From positions 1 to 64,000 of the forward strand of contig NZ_ATMI01000011.1 in assembly GCF_000439375.1 (NCBI RefSeq): a stretch of 64,000 nt of DNA. The letters are read 5' to 3'. Position numbers and translations under genes: made by a program. This DNA comes from Tatumella saanichensis (GTDB taxonomy: Bacteria > Pseudomonadota > Gammaproteobacteria > Enterobacterales > Enterobacteriaceae). Below, in pieces: positions 1 through 11,312 of the stretch (positions are counted from its first letter, which is position 1; every line of letters begins with the position of its first letter). The notes beneath the pieces were generated by a model, which saw nothing but the letters and a program-made list of their open reading frames with translations, was not told the DNA's origin and searched no databases.

Positions 1-46
1 CAGTAAACCGACCGACGCCTCAGTGTATTTTAATTAAAGAGGCGGG

Positions 47-75
47 ATTGTAATAACTGTACAGTCCTGAGTCAA
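47..75 (-). promoter_or_regulatory. rpmH promoter (leftward)
   Basis: Read on the minus strand there is a -35 box TTGACT (70-75) and a -10 box TACAAT (47-52) separated by exactly 17 bases. In Enterobacterales the ribosomal protein gene rpmH lies divergent from dnaA, so this strong promoter should drive rpmH, whose coding sequence would start beyond the left edge of the window. Gene identity is inferred from conserved order; the promoter boxes are seen directly. Confidence 0.75.
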
Positions 76-265
76 TTTACTTCCGCGAATAATGACACCT
101 TTATGCCTCGATAAAGCCTGTCTGGCAGCGCCTTTGACCCAGATAAACAGGACCGATGCTGACAAACAGGGTGAGAATTATACGGGCTTGGCAGCAAAGA
201 GCAAGGATCGTTCAGGATCATCTGATGATCAGAGCAGAAAAAAGTCGCTGTTTTATTTCGCCGCG

Positions 266-302
266 AGGCAAATGTCTACGGAGAAGGCATTTGCCTTTTT
301 TG
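266..302 (+). terminator. Rho-independent terminator upstream of dnaA
   Basis: Inverted repeat AGGCAAATG (266-274) and CATTTGCCT (288-296) with a 13-base loop, followed by a run of T to 301. The T-run lies only on the plus-strand side, so it ends rightward transcripts. No coding gene precedes it on the plus strand within the window, so it either ends an unannotated short transcript from 76-265 or attenuates a distal dnaA transcript. Confidence 0.7.
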
Positions 303-553
303 TATAGAGCGTGAGCGGGGCAGTACCATTCTAAAATCCTGTGGATAAAATGGGTGAAAACCGTGTAGAAAAGGAGGATCTCTTGCCCGCTTTGCGTTAT
401 GATCTGTCGTTCCGTTAACGATCCTCTTGGGGTGTTTAGCGGTAACTTACTGCAGAACATTGCAGCAGGCGATTTCTCCGTCTGCATCAATAACCTTTTT
501 TTTCAAAAAGTTAGCACCAATTCTTGTCTTTTTTTGTACCAGTGGAGTCCGCC
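303..553 (+). promoter_or_regulatory. dnaA promoter/leader region with DnaA box and GATC sites
   Basis: This 250-base leader holds a perfect DnaA box at 340-348 (TGTGGATAA, the complement of TTATCCACA), about 205 bases before the dnaA start, as in the autoregulated E. coli dnaA promoter. GATC (Dam) sites lie at 377, 401 and 420, with three more just upstream at 206, 216 and 227. A possible -10 hexamer TATGAT is at 398-403, but I see no good -35 partner. The whole stretch 1-553 contains no credible protein gene. Confidence 0.6.
340..348 (-). promoter_or_regulatory. DnaA box
   Basis: Exact match to the 9-base DnaA-box consensus TTATCCACA on the minus strand. Its place upstream of dnaA fits the known negative autoregulation of dnaA by DnaA-ATP. 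Confidence 0.8.
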
Positions 554-1972
554 GTGTCACTAACGCTTTGGCAACAGTGCCTTACCCGTTTGCAGGATGA
601 ATTACCTGCCACTGAATTCAGTATGTGGATCCGTCCGTTACAAGCTGAATTGAACGACAACACTCTGGCTCTGTATGCTCCAAACCGCTTTGTACTGGAC
701 TGGGTGCGGGACAAATACATCAACAGTATTAATGGCCTGCTGAATGAATTTTGTGGTTCTGAGATCCCACGGTTACGTTTTGAAGTCGGTGCTCGTCCGG
801 CGGCCGCTACGGCTCAGGCACCAGCGGTTAGCCAGACAACATCTCGTCAGGCGATCGCTGAACCTGTAACACCAGTACCGGCGGTGACTGTCAGTACTCC
901 GAGTGGGCGCCCAAGTTGGGATTCAGTACCCGCACCGGTAGAAGTGGCTTACCGCTCTAACGTGAACAGCCGCCATAATTTCGATAACTTCGTCGAGGGT
1001 AAATCTAACCAACTGGCGCGGGCGGCGGCCCGACAGGTGGCAGATAACCCGGGCGGTGCCTATAACCCACTGTTTCTCTACGGTGGCACCGGTTTAGGGA
1101 AAACTCACCTTTTGCACGCGGTCGGTAACGGCATTATTGCTCGAAAGCCGAATGCTAAAATCGTCTATATGCATTCTGAACGTTTTGTTCAGGATATGGT
1201 TAAGGCTTTGCAGAACAATGCCATCGAAGAATTCAAACGCTACTACCGCTCGGTGGATGCGCTGTTAATCGATGATATTCAGTTTTTTGCAAATAAAGAG
1301 CGTTCCCAAGAAGAGTTTTTCCACACCTTTAATGCCCTGCTGGAAGGTAATCAGCAAATTATTTTGACGTCTGACCGTTATCCGAAAGAGATTAACGGGG
1401 TGGAAGACCGCCTGAAATCCCGTTTCGGTTGGGGACTGACGGTAGCGATTGAGCCGCCAGAATTGGAAACTAGGGTGGCTATTCTGATGAAAAAAGCGGA
1501 CGAAAATAAAATTCGCCTGCCGGGTGAGGTGGCCTTCTTTATTGCTAAGCGCCTGCGGTCCAACGTCCGTGAGCTGGAAGGGGCACTGAACCGTGTGATT
1601 GCCAACGCGAATTTCACCGGTCGTGCGATCACCATCGATTTTGTCCGTGAAGCATTGCGTGATTTACTTGCACTGCAAGAAAAGCTTGTCACCATCGACA
1701 ATATTCAGAAAACCGTTGCAGAATACTATAAAATTAAAGTGGCTGATCTGCTGTCAAAACGTCGTTCGCGCTCGGTGGCCCGGCCCCGTCAGATGGCGAT
1801 GGCGATGGCGAAAGAGCTGACCAACCACAGTTTGCCGGAAATCGGTGATGCCTTCGGCGGGCGTGACCACACGACAGTTCTGCATGCCTGTCGTAAAATT
1901 GAGCAGCTGCGTGAAGAAAGTCACGATATTAAAGAAGATTTCTCCAATTTAATCAGAACATTATCTTCCTGA
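554..1972 (+). CDS. dnaA: Chromosomal replication initiator protein DnaA
   Basis: DnaA binds DnaA boxes at oriC, melts the origin and recruits the DnaB-DnaC helicase complex; it is also a transcription factor. The 472-residue product matches the E. coli protein almost throughout: N-terminal domain beginning SLTLWQQCL, a variable linker about residues 90-135 that is a few residues longer, the AAA+ Walker A GGTGLGKT at 177-184, Walker B LLIDDIQF, and the C-terminal DNA-binding helix-turn-helix with [15 protein letters not shown] chose the GTG at 554, the family start, which has a GGAG ribosome site at 544-547, over an in-frame TTG at 524. dnaN follows after 4 bases, so they are probably one operon with recF. 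Confidence 0.98.
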   Translation: MSLTLWQQCLTRLQDELPATEFSMWIRPLQAELNDNTLALYAPNRFVLDWVRDKYINSINGLLNEFCGSEIPRLRFEVGARPAAATAQAPAVSQTTSRQAIAEPVTPVPAVTVSTPSGRPSWDSVPAPVEVAYRSNVNSRHNFDNFVEGKSNQLARAAARQVADNPGGAYNPLFLYGGTGLGKTHLLHAVGNGIIARKPNAKIVYMHSERFVQDMVKALQNNAIEEFKRYYRSVDALLIDDIQFFANKERSQEEFFHTFNALLEGNQQIILTSDRYPKEINGVEDRLKSRFGWGLTVAIEPPELETRVAILMKKADENKIRLPGEVAFFIAKRLRSNVRELEGALNRVIANANFTGRAITIDFVREALRDLLALQEKLVTIDNIQKTVAEYYKIKVADLLSKRRSRSVARPRQMAMAMAKELTNHSLPEIGDAFGGRDHTTVLHACRKIEQLREESHDIKEDFSNLIRTLSS

Positions 1973-1976
1973 CGCT

Positions 1977-3077
1977 ATGAAATTTATTGTAGAAAGAGAG
2001 CAATTGCTCAAACCCTTACAGCAAGTGAGTGGCCCCCTTGGGGGACGTCCGACGTTGCCGATCCTCGGAAACCTGCTGCTGCAGGTTACCGATGGCGCGT
2101 TATCACTGACCGGCACCGATCTGGAAATGGAGATGGTGGCGCGCGTAGCCCTTAGCCAGCCCCATGAGTCAGGAGCAACCACTGTCCCGGCTCGTAAGTT
2201 CCTGGACATCTGTCGCGGGTTACCGGAAGGGGCAGAGATCCATGTCATTCTCGAAAATGATCGGATCTTGGTGCGTTCCGGACGCAGTCGTTTTTCACTG
2301 TCGACGTTACCGGCTGCCGATTTCCCCAATCTGGATGATTGGCAAAGCGAAGTTGAATTTACTCTGCCGCAGGCGACCCTGAAACGACTGATAGAAGCCA
2401 CTCAGTTCTCAATGGCCCATCAGGATGTCCGTTACTATCTGAACGGCATGCTGTTTGAAACCGAAGGGGAAGAACTGCGTACTGTGGCCACCGACGGACA
2501 TCGCCTAGCTGTTTGCTCAATGCCGGTCGGTCAGTCTTTACCTGACCATTCGGTGATTGTGCCACGTAAAGGGGTTGTGGAGCTGGTACGTTTGCTGGAT
2601 GGCGGTGAAACGCCGTTACAGGTGCAGATTGGCAGCAGCAATATTCGCGCCCATGTCGGTGACTTTATCTTCACCTCTAAACTGGTGGATGGCCGCTTCC
2701 CTGACTATCGCCGTGTTCTGCCGAAAAATCCGGACAAAACCCTGGAATCCGGTTGCGATATCCTGCGCCAGGCCTTTGCCCGTGCGGCTATCCTGTCGAA
2801 TGAAAAATTCCGTGGGGTGCGTCTATTTATCACCGAAAACCAGTTACGGATCACGGCGAATAACCCAGAACAGGAAGAAGCGGAAGAGATCCTCGATGTC
2901 AGCTATCAGGGCAGTGAGCTGGAGATCGGCTTCAATGTTAGTTACGTGCTGGATGTCCTGAATGCTCTGAAATGCGAAAATGTCAGATTGTTACTCACTG
3001 ACTCGGTCTCCAGTGTACAGATCGAAGACGTGGCCAGCCCGCATGCCGCTTATGTTGTGATGCCGATGCGCCTCTAG
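1977..3077 (+). CDS. dnaN: DNA polymerase III beta sliding clamp
   Basis: Beta clamp: a ring-shaped homodimer that tethers DNA polymerase III to template DNA and serves as landing pad for other polymerases, MutS and Hda. The 366-residue length equals the E. coli protein. It starts MKFIVEREQLLKPLQQVSGP and ends with the conserved HAAYVVMPMRL tail that forms part of the hydrophobic partner-binding cleft. It starts four bases after the dnaA stop and is followed by recF after a 94-base gap with a GC-rich hairpin. Confidence 0.98.
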   Translation: MKFIVEREQLLKPLQQVSGPLGGRPTLPILGNLLLQVTDGALSLTGTDLEMEMVARVALSQPHESGATTVPARKFLDICRGLPEGAEIHVILENDRILVRSGRSRFSLSTLPAADFPNLDDWQSEVEFTLPQATLKRLIEATQFSMAHQDVRYYLNGMLFETEGEELRTVATDGHRLAVCSMPVGQSLPDHSVIVPRKGVVELVRLLDGGETPLQVQIGSSNIRAHVGDFIFTSKLVDGRFPDYRRVLPKNPDKTLESGCDILRQAFARAAILSNEKFRGVRLFITENQLRITANNPEQEEAEEILDVSYQGSELEIGFNVSYVLDVLNALKCENVRLLLTDSVSSVQIEDVASPHAAYVVMPMRL

Positions 3078-3105
3078 TCCGGATCTGGCCGGTTCCCGGC
3101 CTTCT

Positions 3106-3130
3106 GTTCCCCGTGAATATCGCGGGGAAC
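3106..3130 (+). other. Hairpin between dnaN and recF
   Basis: Perfect inverted repeat GTTCCCCG (3106-3113) and CGGGGAAC (3123-3130) with a 9-base loop and no T-run. It may modulate recF expression or stabilise the dnaN mRNA end; function is inference. Confidence 0.5.
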
Positions 3131-3171
3131 TGCTTCTCTGAATGACGATTCCCTCGCCCGCGGACTGATGT

Positions 3172-6683
<3,512 letters not shown>

Positions 6684-6704
6684 TCTGTCCTCGGTACTGA
6701 TAAA

Positions 6705-6733
6705 ACCTCTCTGCGTGCAGGGAGGTTTTTTTT
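6705..6733 (+). terminator. Rho-independent terminator after gyrB
   Basis: Stem ACCTCTCTGC paired with GCAGGGAGGT (one G-T wobble), short loop, then nine T residues. It closes the dnaA-dnaN-recF-gyrB block. Confidence 0.9.
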
Positions 6734-6831
6734 TACCCGTAAGCGACTGGCTTCGACCTAGCTATCAGTAAATCCTATTTTTATCGACCGCAGATCAGGT
6801 CAATACTGGCGGAAAACCTCAGGAGGATGCG

Positions 6832-7932
6832 ATGAAAATAGCGGTAATCGGCGGCGGAGTCATCGGGGTCTCCTGCGCCACCCACCTTGCTCAAGCCGGT
6901 GCGGCAGTGACCCTCTTTACTGACACTGATTGGGCATCCGGCGCTTCAGGCCGTTCTCTCTCTTGGCTGAATGCTTCCGGCCCCTGGCCGGACACTTATT
7001 ATCAGCTGCGTATGGCGGGTATTGCCCGTTATCAACAATTGCATCATCAGCAAGGCCCGTTTGACTGGCTGAAGTTTCCAGGAGGGATATTCTGGTCGGA
7101 TCCCAAAGAAGTGACGGAGTGGCATCAGGCGGAAACTGCGCACGGTTATGCATCAGAATTTTACCCATCAGTAGACGCGGTGAGTGCCATAGAACCTCGG
7201 GTCAACCCACAGGCGTCGGACAGCCCGGTGCTGTTCAACCCAGGGGAAGGGTGGGTGCATCTGCCTGACTTGATCACGCGGCTGCTGGCGACATTGACTG
7301 TCTGTGGCGGGATCAGCCGTACTGGATGCGGTAAGGTGCGACCGGTTAGCGGTGATGACGGGCAAATTACGGGGATTAGGCTGCCGGATGGCAGCCATGA
7401 AAACTTCGATAAGGTACTGATTGCCTGTGGTGCTGATACCCCAGCACTGTTGGCCTCTTTAGGATATAGGTTACCGGATGGCTCGGTATTGTCGATGCTG
7501 GCGCTCAGTGAACCGGCCGACAGTTTACCGGAGCGGGTATTTAACACACCACGGGTGGCACTACGCCCTCATCCAGGACAGGCGCTGGCGATTGACCATA
7601 GTTGGTATGTCGATGATATCCAACGGCAGGCTGACGATAGTTACCAAGTCAGTGAGGCGATCACCACACAGCTCTTTGCGGAAGCAGATCGGATTTTGTC
7701 TCTTCCTGCTCCATTGACACTGTCAGGATATAAGGCTGGCCCTAAGCCGGTGCCTGCTGACGGCTTCCCGGTAGTTGGGGCCGTTCCGGGATATGAAGGA
7801 TGTTTTGTTGCATTTACTCATTCCGGTGCCACTCTCGCGCTGATTATTGGCGAATTACTGAGCGGGGAAATTCTCTGTGGCACCCGTCATCCGATGCTGG
7901 CTGATTTCAGACCAGAGCGTTTTCATCAGTGA
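6832..7932 (+). CDS. FAD-dependent oxidoreductase, DAO family
   Basis: A 366-residue flavoprotein of the D-amino-acid oxidase/glycine oxidase (DAO) fold. It begins MKIAVIGGGVIG with the Rossmann GxGxxG dinucleotide motif at residues 7-12, followed by ASGRSLSWLNA, and ends with the family's conserved second FAD region around GYKAGPKPVPADGFPVVG. An excellent AGGAGG site lies 6-11 bases before the ATG. The substrate is not known: family members oxidise amino acids, sarcosine or opine-like compounds. Only 25 bases separate it from a periplasmic amino-acid-binding protein, so the two are probably co-transcribed and act on the same compound. It lies where E. coli carries yidB, between gyrB and yidA. 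Confidence 0.85.
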   Translation: MKIAVIGGGVIGVSCATHLAQAGAAVTLFTDTDWASGASGRSLSWLNASGPWPDTYYQLRMAGIARYQQLHHQQGPFDWLKFPGGIFWSDPKEVTEWHQAETAHGYASEFYPSVDAVSAIEPRVNPQASDSPVLFNPGEGWVHLPDLITRLLATLTVCGGISRTGCGKVRPVSGDDGQITGIRLPDGSHENFDKVLIACGADTPALLASLGYRLPDGSVLSMLALSEPADSLPERVFNTPRVALRPHPGQALAIDHSWYVDDIQRQADDSYQVSEAITTQLFAEADRILSLPAPLTLSGYKAGPKPVPADGFPVVGAVPGYEGCFVAFTHSGATLALIIGELLSGEILCGTRHPMLADFRPERFHQ

Positions 7933-7957
7933 GCCGGCACCCTTAGGAGCGTGAACA

Positions 7958-8746
7958 ATGCCTTATACTCGTTTAGTCTTTCTGCCGCTGTTATTGTCGG
8001 CTGGCTTGGCCTCGGCACACTCCGCCCCAATCACCATAGGGATTGACCCCACTTTTCCCCCCTTTGAATATACGGACAGTCACGGGCAACTGGCGGGATT
8101 CGATGTGGAACTGGGTAAAGCGATTTGCCACAAAATTGAGAGGCAATGCCAGTTTATATCTCTACCCTTTGATTCATTGATCCCTGCCTTGCAGGCAAGA
8201 AAATTTGACATGATCCTCTCATCACTGTCGATTAATGCGGAACGTCAGAAATCCATCGATTTTTCTGTACCGCTTTTCACCACGCCTGTCTATCTGGTGG
8301 CCGCCAAATCTAGCCACTATCTTCCCAATGCTGCTTCACTCAAAGGGAAGCGGGTCGGTGTCCAGCAGGGGTCAGTATTTGAAAGTTACGCCGATAAATA
8401 CTGGCAGCCACAGGGCGTGACGGTGGTCACCTATGCCTCTCCTGACCAGATTTACGCAGACCTCTCTGCAGGTCGTTTGGATGCGACGCTGGACGATGCC
8501 GTCTCGGCCAGTGACGCATTTCTGAAAAAGCCGCAGGGTGCGGATTTCGCGCTGAAAGGCAAAGAAGTCAAAGACCCAGCCTTATTCGGGCAGGGCACTG
8601 GCATCGGTTTCCCAAAACAGGGAGAGGAGCAACTAAAAAAACAAATTAATCAGGCTATTACTGATATGTATCAGGACGGAAGTTTTAAACGCCTCAATCA
8701 GCAATGGTTTAGCTTTGATGTGTCTGTTCATCCTCAGTCTGGCTAA
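7958..8746 (+). CDS. ABC transporter periplasmic amino-acid-binding protein (HisJ/ArgT-like)
   Basis: A 262-residue type-2 solute-binding protein of the family that includes HisJ, ArgT and ArtJ. Residues 1-22 are a signal peptide ending ASAHSA. The mature part shows the hallmark IGIDPTFPPFEYTD opening, GFDVELGKAIC, a small disulfide loop C..ERQC typical of HisJ/LAO proteins, and SLSINAERQKSIDFS. These features suggest a polar or basic amino-acid-like ligand. No permease or ATPase gene is present beside it, so it must share a transporter encoded elsewhere or deliver its ligand in another way. It follows the oxidoreductase in the same direction. Confidence 0.88.
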   Translation: MPYTRLVFLPLLLSAGLASAHSAPITIGIDPTFPPFEYTDSHGQLAGFDVELGKAICHKIERQCQFISLPFDSLIPALQARKFDMILSSLSINAERQKSIDFSVPLFTTPVYLVAAKSSHYLPNAASLKGKRVGVQQGSVFESYADKYWQPQGVTVVTYASPDQIYADLSAGRLDATLDDAVSASDAFLKKPQGADFALKGKEVKDPALFGQGTGIGFPKQGEEQLKKQINQAITDMYQDGSFKRLNQQWFSFDVSVHPQSG

Positions 8747-8904
8747 CCTTCAAAGACCACACTGGATCCTAGAGGACCTGACAGAAAAATTAACCGTTTG
8801 CAGCGACAAACTGTGATCTGAAGGGCTGTTAGACGGTGAAATGCTATCAGTGCTAGCGTAAACACGTTAGCATCGAAAGTCTGTTTACGGAAAATGAGGA
8901 CGTT

Positions 8905-9720
8905 ATGGCAATCAGACTGATAGCACTTGATATGGACGGCACACTATTGACCCCAGAGCATCAGATAAGCCCTGCAGTAAAACAGGCAATCCATGACGCT
9001 CGGGCACAGGGTATTGTGGTGGTATTAGCGTCCGGCAGGCCTTATATCGGCATGAAAAAATATGTGGCAGAGCTAGGGCTGGATATCCCTGGCCAGTTCT
9101 GTATTAGCTATAACGGTGGGCTGGTGCAGCGGGCCGAAGACGGCAGTTGTGTCGCGGAAGTGACTCTCGACCATAATGACTATCTGAAATTCGAACAGCT
9201 TGCTCGTCAACTCGGGGTACATTTCCAAGCCCTAGACAAGACCCATTTGTATACCCCTAACCAGGATATCAGCCATTACACGGTGCACGAAGTCTCTCTG
9301 ACCGGTATCCCGTTGCGCTATCGTGCTGTCGAGCAGATGGATCCGACACTGCGTTTCCCGAAACTGATGATGGTGGATGAGCCAGCGCGGTTGGATGACG
9401 CGATTGCGCAAATGCCTGCAGAGATCACAGAGAATTATACTCTGCTGAAAAGTGCCCCTTATTACCTAGAGATCCTTAATAAGCAGGTCAATAAAGGCCA
9501 AGCGGTACGTATTTTGGCAGAGCAGCTTGGTTTCACGGCGGATGAAGTGATGGCCGTCGGCGATCAGGAAAATGACTTAGCGATGCTCTCTTATGCAGGT
9601 TATGGCGTGGCAATGGGAAATGCCATTGACAGCGTTAAGCAGCAGGCCCGCTATCAGACGGCAACTAATGCCGAAGACGGGGTAGCACAGGCGATACAGC
9701 GCTGGGCACTCAACGGTTAA
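8905..9720 (+). CDS. yidA: Sugar-phosphate phosphatase YidA (HAD family)
   Basis: Cof-type haloacid-dehalogenase phosphatase of 271 residues, in E. coli active on sugar phosphates in vitro. Motif I LDMDGTLL lies at residues 8-15 with Asp nucleophiles, motif II is LASGRP, the C2 cap domain occupies the middle, and motif IV is VGDQENDLAML. The neighbourhood gyrB-yidA-yidR-yidQ-ibpA is the E. coli order. Start ATG 8905 has a weak GAGGA site. High confidence in family and orthology; the physiological substrate is not settled. Confidence 0.95.
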   Translation: MAIRLIALDMDGTLLTPEHQISPAVKQAIHDARAQGIVVVLASGRPYIGMKKYVAELGLDIPGQFCISYNGGLVQRAEDGSCVAEVTLDHNDYLKFEQLARQLGVHFQALDKTHLYTPNQDISHYTVHEVSLTGIPLRYRAVEQMDPTLRFPKLMMVDEPARLDDAIAQMPAEITENYTLLKSAPYYLEILNKQVNKGQAVRILAEQLGFTADEVMAVGDQENDLAMLSYAGYGVAMGNAIDSVKQQARYQTATNAEDGVAQAIQRWALNG

Positions 9721-9728
9721 TCACCCCT

Positions 9729-9753
9729 GACGGGCATATTCTTTGTGCCCGTC
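9729..9753 (+). other. Hairpin after yidA
   Basis: Inverted repeat GACGGGCA (9729-9736) and TGCCCGTC (9746-9753) with no clear T-run. Probably a transcript-end stabiliser or weak terminator of yidA. Confidence 0.45.
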
Positions 9754-9987
9754 GTCTACCCACCCGCTGTTAGGCACTGTCTCCCCCTTTCTCTTCTTTC
9801 CCCTGATGCCTCTTGGCCGCCTAGTCATACGATGTCGCAGATAAATTTAATTATTGTTAACAGAGAGTTGCGGCTTGACTGTCTTAACGTGACGACGATC
9901 GCATTTTCTGTTAATCAGCTAATAGTAACGTGGGGTATTATAACTTCAACGCAAGATACACCGTTTCTTATTATTGAGGAGTTAATC

Positions 9988-10203
9988 ATGAAAACCCTAA
10001 CAGCGTTAGCCGCTGCCGCCACCTTATCTGCCCTGTCATTTGGTGCTTTTGCCGCCGATATGGTTTCTGCGACTGGCAGTACCTTGGATGGTGCTCAGGC
10101 CAGTATTGCCGCCCAAGCCAAAGCAGAAGGTGCCTCTTCCTACACCATTACCAGTGCCCGCACTGACAATGGCGTGTATATGACTGCCCAGCTGCATAAA
10201 TAA
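9988..10203 (+). CDS. Small secreted DUF1471 protein, array copy 1
   Basis: A 71-residue YdgH/BhsA/McbA-like (DUF1471) protein. Residues 1-23 form a signal peptide ending GAFAA, leaving a mature periplasmic domain of about 48 residues with the family pattern SATGSTLDGAQ ... KAEGASSYTI ... GVYMTAQLHK. E. coli relatives (BhsA, McbA, YhcN, YjfN and others) respond to stress and affect biofilm, but the biochemical role is unknown. The true start is ATG 9988 with GAGGAG upstream; a longer reading frame from 9745 lacks any signal and is rejected. First copy of the tandem array. Confidence 0.9.
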   Translation: MKTLTALAAAATLSALSFGAFAADMVSATGSTLDGAQASIAAQAKAEGASSYTITSARTDNGVYMTAQLHK

Positions 10204-10312
10204 TCGGGTCACGGCTCAGACTCACATTATCCCTTTATTTTAAAGATCCACTGTATTACCGACGGTTCGACAGGATGAACAGCGCCGTGTAATCAACAAG
10301 AAGGAATTTACG

Positions 10313-10528
10313 ATGAAAATGCTCACTACTTTAGTTACCGCTGCCACCTTATCTGCTCTGTCATTTGGTGCCTTTGCCGCCGACATGGTTTCCGCCACCG
10401 GCAGTACGTTAGACAGTGCTCAGGCTCATATCGCCGCCCAAGCCAAAGCAGCAGGTGCCTCTTCCTACACCATTACCAGTGCCCGCACTGACAATGGCGT
10501 GTATATGACTGCCCAGCTGCATAAATAA
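10313..10528 (+). CDS. Small secreted DUF1471 protein, array copy 2
   Basis: Second 71-residue DUF1471 copy, with the same signal peptide cleavage region GAFAA and the same last 30 residues as copy 1. It differs at the start (MKMLTTLVTAA) and in the mature domain (DSAQAH for DGAQAS, KAAGAS for KAEGAS). The ribosome site AAGGA lies 8 bases upstream. Function as for other DUF1471 members: periplasmic, probably stress related, mechanism unknown. Confidence 0.9.
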   Translation: MKMLTTLVTAATLSALSFGAFAADMVSATGSTLDSAQAHIAAQAKAAGASSYTITSARTDNGVYMTAQLHK

Positions 10529-10637
10529 TCGGGTCTCGGCTCAGACTCACATTATCTCTTTATTTTAATGATCCACTGTATTACCGACGGTTCGACAGGA
10601 TGAACAGCGCCGTGTAATCAACAAGAAGGAATTTACG

Positions 10638-10853
10638 ATGAAAACGCTCACTACTTTAGTTACCGCTGCCACCTTATCTGCTCTGTCATTTGGTGCCTTT
10701 GCCGCCGACATGGTTTCTGCGACTGGCAGTACCTTGGATGGTGCTCAGGCCAGTATTGCCGCCCAAGCCAAAGCAGCAGGTGCCTCTTCCTACACCATTA
10801 CCAGTGCCCGCGCAGATAATGGCGTGTATATGACTGCCCAGCTGCATAAATAA
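10638..10853 (+). CDS. Small secreted DUF1471 protein, array copy 3
   Basis: Third 71-residue copy. Its signal-peptide half (TLVTAATLSALSFGAFAA) follows copy 2 while the mature segment (MVSATGSTLDGAQASIAA) follows copy 1 down to synonymous codons, a mosaic that suggests recombination or gene conversion within the array. It carries one private change, ARADNG in place of ARTDNG. Upstream spacer and ribosome site are those of the repeat unit. Confidence 0.9.
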   Translation: MKTLTTLVTAATLSALSFGAFAADMVSATGSTLDGAQASIAAQAKAAGASSYTITSARADNGVYMTAQLHK

Positions 10854-10958
10854 GCTCGCCGATGTTGCTGCGGACGGTCTGAAACGACCAGAACCTCTAA
10901 AATCTTGAAACACTCCGCTGGCTGGAAGCCGTGCAGTGTGAACACAAGGGGTAGAGTG

Positions 10959-11189
10959 ATGAAAACGATTTCTGCTGTAGTCATGGCAACAGCACTGGCC
11001 GTATTCTCGTTTGGTACCTACGCTGAGACGGTCTCTGCCACTGGCAGTACCCTTGATAATACGGAAGCGAAAATTGCGGCTCAGGCGAAAGCAGAGGGGG
11101 CTTCTTCGTACACCATTATCAGTGCCAGCGATACTAACCGAATCTTTATGACCGCAGAATTACACTATCCCAGCTCGGCTAACCGTTAA
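10959..11189 (+). CDS. Small secreted DUF1471 protein, diverged copy 4
   Basis: A 76-residue DUF1471 paralogue beginning 321 bases after the copy 3 start. Signal peptide MKTISAVVMATALAVFSFGTYA, then ETVSATGSTLDNTEAKIAAQAKAEGASSYTI; the C terminus ISASDTNRIFMTAELHYPSSANR is diverged and five residues longer. It therefore arose from an older duplication than copies 1-3. ATG 10959 has GGGGTAGAG upstream; the longer frame from 10905 has no support. Whether it is cotranscribed with the array is not visible. Confidence 0.88.
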   Translation: MKTISAVVMATALAVFSFGTYAETVSATGSTLDNTEAKIAAQAKAEGASSYTIISASDTNRIFMTAELHYPSSANR

Positions 11190-11312
11190 GCGGAGAACAG
11201 AAAAGTGCCCTATGCCGATTTTCTGTTATCCTTGGATTAGGAATAAACAGGTGACCGCACTGTCAGAATATTGCATATTCCACCCACTGCCCTGAAACAG
11301 TGGAAATCACCC

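Larger units (their letters stand above)
9988..10853 (+). repeat. 325-bp tandem repeat carrying three DUF1471 genes
   Basis: The starts of three small genes at 9988, 10313 and 10638 are spaced by exactly 325 bases twice. The 109-base spacers after copies 1 and 2 differ at only about three positions and each ends with the same ribosome site AGAAGGAATTTACG. Copy 3 ends at its stop codon and the following DNA is unrelated. This is a recent segmental duplication, two full units plus a third coding part. Confidence 0.95.

Noticed and set aside
92-307. 71-codon frame upstream of dnaA
   Set aside because: It runs through the terminator hairpin at 266-302, has no ribosome site and no family signal; treated as chance.
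1-553. Possible replication origin next to dnaA
   Set aside because: Only one perfect DnaA box and no 13-mer AT-rich repeats were seen; in Enterobacterales oriC lies away from dnaA, near mnmG/mioC.
1961-2401. 146-codon minus-strand frame opposite dnaN
   Set aside because: Shadow of dnaN with no family resemblance.
9745-9987. N-terminal extension of the first DUF1471 gene
   Set aside because: The family start with GAGGAG site and signal peptide is at 9988; the extension encodes no recognisable sequence.
9988-10853. 325-bp repeats as an insertion sequence or integron cassette array
   Set aside because: No transposase, terminal inverted repeats or attC-like sites; each unit is a gene plus its own leader, so segmental duplication explains it.
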